Source of the DNA: an uncultured Bacteroidales bacterium
GTDB lineage: Bacteria; Bacteroidota; Bacteroidia; Bacteroidales; Paludibacteraceae
Reading direction: 5' to 3'
Assembly: GCA_937892015.1 (NCBI GenBank)
Contig: CALAUY010000104.1
Span: 1 to 11,032, forward strand
DNA length: 11,032 nt
Shown: piece by piece, positions 8,301 through 11,032 of the stretch
Layout: each line of letters opens with the position of its first letter
Position numbering within the stretch: position 1 is the first letter of the stretch
Translations under genes and position numbers: made by a program
Notes under the pieces: generated by a model
The model's input: the letters and a program-made list of their open reading frames with translations, nothing else
What the model was told of the DNA's origin: nothing
Database searches by the model: none

Positions 8301-10603
8301 CTACCGAACCTGTAGTGGATATTCTGGTTGACAGTATCACGTTGCGCAACTGTATCATCACCGGCAATTATACCGATGACGGCACGCCGGTGGTGAACTT
8401 GCGAGGCAACAGTACCGGTACATATAGGAGTTTGCTCTACAACTCGCTTCTGTATGCAAACACGGCGAACACGCTCGTCCGGCTGGGGGGCAACGGGTAT
8501 GTGGTCAACTGCACAGTCGTGGCTGACCATGCGGACGAGACAACCATCGCCATCCCTGAGGGTACAGAAGAAGAACAAACGACTTTCCGTAACGCACATA
8601 TTGTGAAAACCATCGAGGCGAACGAGAGCAGCGGACGAAATGTCCATTTCGCGCCGTATCTGCGCCGCGATGCCCAGGGCACGGACGCACTGGGAACAGT
8701 AAGTCTCACGCACCGCCCGTATTGGTATCAGTTGGCAGAGACAAGTGCGTATATCAATGATGCCGATGCCGACCCGTCCGGCAATGGCATCATTGTGGGG
8801 CAAGACCGCGACATGCTCGGCAACCCGCGCAAACTGGGCACATATGTCGATAAAGGGTGCTTCGAGACGTGGCTCATCAGTGGAAACTGTACCGTCACGA
8901 ACGAAACCAACGCCAAAGCGTCGGATGGCTTGAGTAAGTACGTGCACGATGAAGACGCGTTCCCTGATACAGAGCCTGATGAAAGTGAAACAGAGGCGCA
9001 CAATGCATGGGAGGCTGCCAAAACAGAATGGGAACAGAACTTACCCAAACCGGCAACAGCTTACTGGAGTACCAACTACGGTGGCAACCACTATCCGCAT
9101 GAGGGGTCGGTAGTGTATGTGATGACCGGTGCCAATCTGGTGTTCCCGACTCCGGCACTGTTCTCCGGTACAACGAACGTTCGCCCGGGATTCGTGCTTG
9201 TCAAACCCGGCGGGTCTATTTATGGGCAGGGGAACAACCTGCAGTTCCGGTACGTGACGGCAGAGAAGGCGTACACCTCCGGCACGCGATACGACCTCGT
9301 GAGTATGCCATTCGACATCAACCTCAACGCCACCAAGGCGGTGAAGGCTCCTGCCACCACCATCAAGCACTATGCGTACGATGCGGAAGAACGAGCCGAG
9401 TACAACAATATCTTCTCCACATCCGACTCCAAGCACTGGAAACTATTGGGCACCAACGCCACAAGGCAAGGCACCGACGGGTGGTTGGTGGAAATAGGCG
9501 AAGAGAGTGGTTTTGGCGCTGTGGACACTATCCGCTTTACCGGATGGGGGACGAGCGGGAAACCGTACGTCTATACCGAGACGGGCGAACCGACCAAGAC
9601 CGTCCTCCTCACGCAAAGCGATGCGCATCCGAACGACGGTACAGCGCATTTCACCCGCGAAGAAGATATGGGTTGGAACCTCAAAGGTTTGCCCTATCTG
9701 GTAAGCAGCTACGCGACTTACGACCCCGAGGCTCCTTCTTCGGGAACCGATTTCAACATGAATATACCGCACCTGATTTATTCCATGAATAGTGACGGCA
9801 ATTATATTAGGGCAACAGGGCAAATCTATACTAAGCGTTCGTGGGATAATGGTTCTACACTCTCGCTCGGAGAAGGATTCTTCACGCAAACGGCCACGCT
9901 CAGCGAAGCGGAGAGTCTCGTCTTCAAGCGACCGACCTATTCGTCTGAAATGCCGGCTTTATTAGCGCCATTGGTGCTCTTGAGGAACATGGACGGTGAG
10001 GGCGACCTGCTTCGCGTCGAACCCGACGACGATGCCCCCAAGACGCTGACGTACTCCTACGGGCGCGATGGACTCAAGTGGATGCTCAACGACGTGCCCC
10101 AACTCTACATGCTCACCGCCTCTAACCGACTCTCACTCGTGGGTGCCGCGCCTACAGAAGTGGACCTGCCGCTCGGAGTCTATGTGCCTAATCGCTCGGA
10201 TTACTCGGATTTCTCTTTCAGCCTGCCGCAACCCGAAGCATTCGCTGATTACGACCATATCTGGCTGATTGACCGTGCCCTCAATCGTGTCACGAACCTC
10301 CGAGAAGCCACCTACACCGCCGCCCTGCACCCGGGACGCGACCACTCACGCTTCGTGCTGCGCATCGGCGGAATGCCGTTCGGCGATAACAACCGACGCG
10401 AGTATATCGTCTTTGCTTTCGGACGACGGCTCTTCATCCGCGGACTTATAGAGGGCGACCAAATTCGGGTCTATTCCACCACAGGACAGATGGTTGTCTC
10501 CACTACCGCCCGCGACCCCGAGTTCGTCACCGAACTGCCACAGGCCGGAGGCATCTATGCCGTCCGCGTCAACGACTTCATCACCAAAGTCCGCAACCTA
10601 TAA
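2..10603 (+). CDS. Giant multi-module beta-helix surface protein with T9SS C-terminal sorting domain (5' partial)
   Basis: Open frame of 3533 codons ending in TAA at 10601-10603, with no internal stop. Five tandem modules close on related motifs: IDIGAYEY (residues 759-766), FLEMGARAL (1289-1297), YIDIGVYEY (2106-2114), IDRGAYEC (2599-2606) and VDKGCFET (2949-2956). Between them lie right-handed beta-helix rungs with recurrent N-C-[IVFT] strands (Cys 479, 1046, 1762, 2351, 2401, 2784, 2837) and Pmp-like GGA[IV] and FxxN motifs. A beta-rich C-terminal part and a T9SS sorting domain (3474-3533) follow. Family knowledge predicts Sec export, T9SS passage across the outer membrane, and surface attachment or release after the sorting domain is cleaved. 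Adhesion or glycan binding is plausible but not shown; I see no catalytic motif. The first Met is not a credible start: no signal peptide follows it, and MGGF aligns with the mid-module G-G-[YL] turn of modules 2-5. The true start therefore lies left of the window. No neighbouring gene is visible. Confidence 0.93.
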   Translation: MGGFPAGKYASPGLTERQALMSNVVNIPKALTAQDYNPEDYETILQVSDVNPKTDNTTFNTDAVKFWDDDYSMTEDNVTTSFEYKSHNIIRHFKSYTETEIDMTDAYMYFPEFTDDDGSNLKTSDITISGVRYITFGEETEFKDNWHLSYPTPNRVKVDSWGYAKGKKGNDQLSVYNENETNFKSSTPLEINVLPRFFIRDGTLTGTTLSYTMKNVTAGNYQLTIDLGGGYRNNWDATSDTNIKLSVTDASGVETVFTNSLVSTGGRNRARRFIRNIEQPQDGTLTITITVGNGTLSDVQDGDTKADNRREFWLTQPKIVRVVEGTQYVEDADNRENTFTERDMSEESTEESYTETIHIYEQVTHRTTLRKRVLTMPDVCVPTYGAGSVGDPLESNSQQNGMFGDSLCHAERTAGNTVNDKRTSRPNDKIISNDPHYICYTNVFWDGFTIRHGFIADEGMVHGGGAGVNMYEGGHLQNCIVINNMASCGRVKGGGIFCDGATSTIEGCFVLKNTSTRGTTSNSVQIFAGGMFLYEGTCFNSLFAKNYSFGSAGGVGFCVGRFYNNTIAYNICNLTEDNAKSGGAISLAVNSNPNLFIANTIIYGNNGIAIRDRNTGVDKINPYINCYIQSAVAQPNEATNKNVTNWTESDKTNYGIGNVFLNGVSPSADNSPFAADFDENGVFQEGRAATQNDFRLRNDLSDCINKGTENFASNLYDALSHKGKDDATIRKNFIYQSVSAASLPTSDVVFADRVQDCQIDIGAYEYDETTNISPDYELIAFDPEKPDERELCAVYYVSDEGEGLATADSPENAACPEKLQKVLDAAGRYAADLYAYKNAEEADKASYEATYSIGVTFRSDVRVQPKYETIGYAGSTFSVTQSRVADDDALPLDSVKHVVVKLEEGDYYPTRSTNNNMALGKTEEVLPTRALTIPHGVEVWGGYVHSTDHAFYETYRDPLNHKTTLSGHVSNYGTEDAGMAYHVVTFTNDLFATDNAILVTDGLKNIPERAVLDGVAIENGYANGTDESDQSGAAAVVPYYGHIRNCIVQNNEAILYGGGLYLDSAALVSGSVMLNNTAQMGGAVYIKEPTLRSSTDDAERQAAFARIYNTTIVRNTASVRGGGIWYGSNLRAKGVVLWQNTSSDMNNVAGVFDTGEQMSEDNYPFAYSAVQARRLPGVNNIELQPENEKDTRWTTNSVDDMRWRGDQPTYSEQTNANAYYYLDKLSALVRSGMPYVDYQRLRKTYPSLELRDMAGVARMVENYDSEDISTTVRYLKHMTLIPQRKNNSFLEMGARALNDEMIPSISRPFTRLFVANPQYVNHERASALLACGDPLYSQQGSSMANPFQKFSDAIDYVIALRSDAALKEIYRDTRFEIFIAGGTYYPTHNARGEEGHARSSTFIIPEGVSIIGGLDPDVYYCQAGYDFDFLQPMAEAHILNSGTGSATNERSTIYNSDGGVISLDGITLTGAVTADIWNARPRLDLNGNNIYEPWEFKFATTFSGNTPRGTENEDNVYHVFTCYADSTHLGALPKRYGTYSSSGIDDQPHIKFTNPLDIHSDDTESSYSELHRMIIINGVDITDGYAREYEPAAIKNVTNYYRGGAILVDGSWEHGELDSGKTYDTDGEVTNIGGYTGDPDAKGLRDIPMIIVASQFDDNTAVQGGAIFTNGTLNLFSCNFGQNSTVGGDSNEDGRSHIHYSGGGAVAVNGVLRMTNTIMANNEASLGKWSECMPTTAAGYSQQAFGGAIWGGKNSEVRITNCDLVMNKAVSYPAVFVNHGIDDHKFAANTIFWGNRASGIQDSTDVWTDGWHELKPANLENIQSGEWDINRDAYSFRSQVEKQDELALIYSRDSIRALSGGETTWEEFESGRCHSSKDGSVKKDSARLAQLQDHQVMYFCAYSPTFGPEYVVSSDSVYVPSLERLYVTANKKYDPHEVPFLGETLKEDFSDPQYQSYFSIFGGNNNIEITFENEGINGPNFILPSSKAGKDGYNPSANWMPSRINNLIDNGWSYLTLKETDGSISFKKVGDLAPENTMPDNSVSGGPYNFYVYMLKAQYNLTFMPMGNEFYMKYSSSSMGNTASEDMLRISSNPIIYNSTGEEKTYIDIGVYEYQHRVLQINQFSEIDVLWVSETEDIEKGNDGFSWETPTSNLQAAIETLLRSRNGHAKQINIIGGEYKPTASLGDGADLSQSFTIQTRLQNNGAMTPIESDATMAYGVKSLTFRGGYDPKIPDEAGFNPEKNPVIFSMAKRTSTADDQLNHIVNIIDAGQYTTSVISKGDVYEVKSNPSTKVIPITFEGITFENDLAGAVNDGTNPGGAAIYYHEQTKSEETLLDPVGGDTCKLTIRNCIFKYNGQEVDNPSSAVYIGAGGGRSFVVNSLFHHNAGKPIVAPNTTLLNCTFANNNGFLTLTETTENERVYHSSMHNSIIWRDAYNGTYPWSITDALGTELTLGSSDSLTYNAYTKADTEPTAGATNNPDAKQNLLISKTNSDVILGPNFVDPDDGDYHLYPNKTVMNTGDNGTYARLVWPNYYGTTHADTIAYTSLMMNSHTDQSTYETLSTKIRVGTKDSTITYQAIKANKDFDLGGKRRLQSTSIDRGAYECSSAGQRIIYVNPNNSAATGDETGMDWEHAYGPDKLQLAIDAASIYSTNEGTEKAYIFVKGTEADQGSVTLRDGVDVYGGLASGYRWQAIPKNPESELWEYTDAEVQAFVNRVRADRVGIASENGTPTRISGVKTVEVMKYGKGAVLDGFEIINGARADSVATEPVVDILVDSITLRNCIITGNYTDDGTPVVNLRGNSTGTYRSLLYNSLLYANTANTLVRLGGNGYVVNCTVVADHADETTIAIPEGTEEEQTTFRNAHIVKTIEANESSGRNVHFAPYLRRDAQGTDALGTVSLTHRPYWYQLAETSAYINDADADPSGNGIIVGQDRDMLGNPRKLGTYVDKGCFETWLISGNCTVTNETNAKASDGLSKYVHDEDAFPDTEPDESETEAHNAWEAAKTEWEQNLPKPATAYWSTNYGGNHYPHEGSVVYVMTGANLVFPTPALFSGTTNVRPGFVLVKPGGSIYGQGNNLQFRYVTAEKAYTSGTRYDLVSMPFDINLNATKAVKAPATTIKHYAYDAEERAEYNNIFSTSDSKHWKLLGTNATRQGTDGWLVEIGEESGFGAVDTIRFTGWGTSGKPYVYTETGEPTKTVLLTQSDAHPNDGTAHFTREEDMGWNLKGLPYLVSSYATYDPEAPSSGTDFNMNIPHLIYSMNSDGNYIRATGQIYTKRSWDNGSTLSLGEGFFTQTATLSEAESLVFKRPTYSSEMPALLAPLVLLRNMDGEGDLLRVEPDDDAPKTLTYSYGRDGLKWMLNDVPQLYMLTASNRLSLVGAAPTEVDLPLGVYVPNRSDYSDFSFSLPQPEAFADYDHIWLIDRALNRVTNLREATYTAALHPGRDHSRFVLRIGGMPFGDNNRREYIVFAFGRRLFIRGLIEGDQIRVYSTTGQMVVSTTARDPEFVTELPQAGGIYAVRVNDFITKVRNL
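560..976 (+). other. Jelly-roll / galactose-binding-like segment inside module 1
   Basis: Residues 187-325. Alternating beta-strand-like stretches include LSYTMKNVTAGNYQLTIDL, IKLSVTDASG, GTLTITITVGNG and FWLTQPKIVRV. The order (xAGxYxLxI, a central polar strand, an R-F-I-R strand, a GxLxI strand, then a closing strand ending in PKI) resembles small carbohydrate-binding or galactose-binding-like beta-sandwiches. This rests on pattern only. A structure prediction matching a CBM or F5/8-type fold would support it, and a continuous beta-helix would refute it. The ligand is unknown. Confidence 0.4.
2306..3901 (+). other. Module 2 of the giant protein (beta-helix)
   Basis: Residues 769-1300. The opening strand is YYVSDEG (795-801). 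A helix-prone insert rich in Ala, Glu and Lys (about 812-850) follows, then EGDYYPT (904-910), VWGGY (939-943), LDGVAIENG (1012-1020), an NC rung (Cys 1046), and GGGLYL, GGAVYI and GGGIWY turns. The closing motif is divergent, FLEMGARAL (1289-1297): the usual Asp-Ile before Gly is Glu-Met and the Tyr-Glu is lost. An RGD tripeptide occurs at 1204-1206, probably by chance. Confidence 0.7.
3902..6355 (+). other. Module 3 of the giant protein (long beta-helix, most Pmp-like)
   Basis: Residues 1301-2118, the longest complete module. Order: LFVANP (1312-1317), GGTYYPT (1381-1387), IIGG (1410-1413), LDGITLTG (1463-1470), an Asp/Asn loop DLNGNNIYE (1484-1492), and INGVDITDG (1576-1584). GGA turns follow at 1603 and 1664 and twice more, with FDDN (1656-1659) and FGQN (1680-1683). 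The GGA[IV]/FxxN pairing is the signature of chlamydial polymorphic-membrane-protein repeats and of related bacterial beta-helices. The closing motif YIDIGVYEY (2106-2114) is well kept. Confidence 0.7.
6356..7825 (+). other. Module 4 of the giant protein (beta-helix)
   Basis: Residues 2119-2608. Opening VLWVSE (2129-2134), then GGEYKPT (2176-2182), FRGGYDP (2225-2231), FEGITFEN (2299-2306), and NC rungs at Cys 2351 and 2401. FxxN motifs include FKYN, FHHN and FANN. It closes on IDRGAYEC (2599-2606). Glycine-doublet turns are fewer than in modules 1-3, so the helix is probably shorter. Confidence 0.7.
7826..8875 (+). other. Module 5 of the giant protein (short beta-helix)
   Basis: Residues 2609-2958, the shortest module. 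It keeps IIYVNPNN (2613-2620), VYGG (2682-2685), LDGFEIING (2752-2760), NC rungs at Cys 2784 and 2837, and the closing VDKGCFET (2949-2956). The [GE]GxYxPT element seen in modules 2-4 is absent; the equivalent position reads VKGTEAD. GGA turns are lost as well. Confidence 0.7.
8876..10420 (+). other. C-terminal beta-rich region between the last beta-helix and the sorting domain
   Basis: Residues 2959-3473. A Cys at about 2962 is the last in the protein. An acidic linker (2980-3017) has 12 Asp/Glu against 2 Lys. Beta-rich segments follow, with YDLVSMPFDI (3097-3106), GEGFF (3290-3294), and an IWLID (3420-3424) to RFVLRIGG (3450-3457) block. The last pattern (L-x-D, then a N-L strand, then R-F-x-L) often precedes sorting domains in Bacteroidota surface proteins. 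I assign it no binding or enzymatic activity. Confidence 0.55.
10421..10600 (+). other. T9SS type A C-terminal sorting domain
   Basis: Residues 3474-3533. Visible hallmarks are LFIRGLIEGDQIRVYSTTGQ (3477-3496), then TELPQAGGIYAVRV (3510-3523), and a short final strand containing a Lys (TKVRNL, 3528-3533) at the extreme C-terminus. These match the usual hydrophobic strand, V-[RK]-[VI]-Y-[DS]-x-x-G-[QR] strand, LPxAGxYxVRV strand, and terminal K-V strand. In studied species the domain is recognised by the T9SS translocon and removed at the surface by a sortase-like protease. Confidence 0.88.
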
Positions 10604-10623
10604 CTCCGCTTCGCTTCGTGCAA

Positions 10624-10642
10624 TTTGTATATACATTTTTCG
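10624..10642 (+). repeat. Isolated copy of the array spacer core
   Basis: TTTGTATATACATTTTTCG, identical to the core at 10787-10805. It contains the 10-base palindrome TGTATATACA followed by five T. Here it is separated from its 11-bp units by about 40 bases of unrelated sequence, unlike the copies further right, so this end of the array seems disrupted. Confidence 0.85.
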
Positions 10643-10688
10643 TATAGTCTCCAAAGGAGCAGATCGTCCGAGCTTGCGAGGAAAGAAC

Positions 10689-10732
10689 CCCCTCTATACC
10701 CCCTCCATACCCTCTCTATACCCTCTCTAATC
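10689..10732 (+). repeat. Four tandem 11-bp units (left sub-array)
   Basis: The units are CCCCTCTATAC, CCCCTCCATAC, CCTCTCTATAC and CCTCTCTAATC, preceded by GAAC as in the full units. They are close to the consensus CYYCTCCATAC, and the last is divergent. The run stops where the hairpin element begins. Confidence 0.88.
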
Positions 10733-10737
10733 TGACT

Positions 10738-10758
10738 CTCCCCCTAGGGTAGGGGGAG
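10738..10758. other. G/C-rich hairpin (9-bp perfect stem, GGG loop)
   Basis: CTCCCCCTA pairs perfectly with TAGGGGGAG across a GGG loop. A T-G wobble and a C-G pair extend the stem to 10736-10760. No T-tract follows on the plus strand, so it is not a classical intrinsic terminator. It could be a small palindromic intergenic repeat, an RNA 3' end stabiliser, or a non-canonical terminator. Confidence 0.7.
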
Positions 10759-10761
10759 GGG

Positions 10762-10773
10762 ACCGCTTGCGGT
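10762..10773. other. Small second hairpin ACCGC-TT-GCGGT
   Basis: A five-base perfect stem with a two-base loop, directly after the larger hairpin. GCTTGCG is also present at 10672-10678, so this may be part of a dispersed intergenic element. The loop is very short and the motif could be functionless. Confidence 0.45.
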
Positions 10774-10786
10774 GTAGGGGTACGAT

Positions 10787-10805
10787 TTTGTATATACATT
10801 TTTCG
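10787..10805 (+). repeat. Spacer core heading the 87-bp array
   Basis: TTTGTATATACATTTTTCG, identical to the copy at 10624-10642. The later spacers (10876-10892 and 10963-10979) read TTTGTACACATTTTTCG, two bases shorter, with a TGTACA palindrome. TTCGAA (palindromic) overlaps the right end of the core in the array copies. Confidence 0.85.
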
Positions 10806-10890
10806 AACCCCCTCCATACTCCCTCTATACCCCCTCTATACCTTCTCCATACTAACTCCATACTCCCTCGTATTTTTTGTACACATTTTT
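10804..10890 (+). repeat. 87-bp higher-order repeat, unit 1
   Basis: CGAAC, then six 11-bp units (CCCCTCCATAC through TCCCTCGTATT), then a 16-base T-rich spacer. Compared base by base, it differs from the next unit at 8 of 87 positions (about 91% identity). All the differences fall in 11-bp units 2, 3 and 5; the spacer is identical. Confidence 0.9.
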
Positions 10891-10977
10891 CGAACCCCCT
10901 CCATACCTTCTCCATACCCCCTCCATACCTTCTCCATACCTCCTCCATACTCCCTCGTATTTTTTGTACACATTTTT
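10891..10977 (+). repeat. 87-bp higher-order repeat, unit 2
   Basis: Same structure as unit 1: CGAAC, six 11-bp units, and the T-rich spacer. Three of the 11-bp units are CTTCTCCATAC or CTCCTCCATAC, near the consensus. The closing unit, TCCCTCGTATT, is the same as in unit 1, so the order within the 87-bp block is conserved. Confidence 0.9.
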
Positions 10978-11032
10978 CGAACCCCCTCCATACCTCCTCC
11001 ATACCTCCTCCCTACCTTCTCCCTACCTTCTC
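10978..11032 (+). repeat. 87-bp higher-order repeat, unit 3 (cut by the window edge)
   Basis: CGAAC, four complete 11-bp units, and six bases of a fifth. It differs from unit 2 at 5 of the 55 shared positions, with an extra ATAC to CTAC change in two of its 11-bp units. The array continues beyond the window, so total copy number is unknown. Confidence 0.85.

Larger units (their letters stand above)
10604..11032. other. Non-coding repeat-rich region downstream of the giant gene
   Basis: 429 bases with no convincing gene. The contents are a stray spacer core (10624-10642), unrelated sequence (10643-10684), a short 11-bp array (10689-10732), two hairpins (10738-10773), and an 87-bp higher-order repeat array running to the right edge. 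There is no tRNA, no rRNA, and no clear Bacteroidales -33/-7 promoter pair. No hairpin with a following T-tract was found just after the stop, so the transcription end of the giant gene is not identified. Confidence 0.75.

Noticed and set aside
7820..9001. Long antisense open frame (393 codons) opposite module 5 and the following region
   Set aside because: Same reasoning: it is complementary to well-supported coding sequence, has no recognisable protein features, and its ends do not match any intergenic signal.
10624..10642. Intrinsic terminator formed by TGTATATACA plus the T-run just after the stop codon
   Set aside because: The palindrome is AT-only in its core and has no loop, so it would not make a stable RNA hairpin. 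The same core recurs within the array, which argues for a repeat element.
10727..11002. Minus-strand open frame of 91 codons with a 29-residue repeat (GFEKC...MEKVWR) and a GGAGG next to an ATG
   Set aside because: The period of 87 bp is 29 codons, so any stop-free block stays open when repeated. The purine-rich complement of the 11-bp unit creates GGAGG and ATG by chance, and Bacteroidota genes rarely rely on Shine-Dalgarno sequences. The frame runs through the hairpin and ends in low-complexity residues. I treat it as a shadow of the DNA repeat.
10689..11032. CRISPR array
   Set aside because: The 87-bp blocks repeat over their whole length with no unique spacers, and the 11-bp units are too short and are directly adjacent. 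No cas gene is visible.

Overview
The window looks like Bacteroidota, probably order Bacteroidales. The reason is the C-terminus of the single large protein: a type IX secretion (T9SS) sorting domain, a system confined to that phylum, behind tandem right-handed beta-helix modules of a kind common in Prevotella- and Porphyromonas-like genomes. The genus cannot be set from the sequence.

Layout. Positions 2-10603 are one uninterrupted plus-strand coding region of 3533 codons plus stop (about 390 kDa). It is open at the left edge: there is no signal peptide, and the first visible Met sits inside a repeat motif that occurs mid-module elsewhere. The protein has five tandem modules. Each runs from a YVS/FVANP-like strand, through a G-G-[YLF] turn and a DG-[VFI] strand, to NC-[IVFT] beta-helix rungs, and closes on a DIGAYEY-type motif. 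A cysteine-free, beta-rich C-terminal part and a roughly 60-residue T9SS sorting domain follow. Module 1 carries an extra jelly-roll-like segment and is markedly AT-rich in its first half compared with the middle of the gene.

Positions 10604-11032 hold no convincing gene. They contain a higher-order repeat array: degenerate 11-bp pyrimidine-rich units (about CYYCTCCATAC) grouped six at a time and joined by a T-rich spacer with a TGTATATACA or TGTACA palindrome, giving an exact 87-bp period. The array runs off the right edge. A G/C-rich hairpin and a small second hairpin interrupt it near its left end.

Interpretation. The gene is expected to make a very large surface-exposed or secreted protein, taken across the inner membrane by Sec and across the outer membrane by T9SS. 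Its ligand or target is unknown. With one gene visible, no pathway or operon can be reconstructed. I see no new multi-gene system; the 3' repeat array and the mosaic composition of the giant gene are the best leads.
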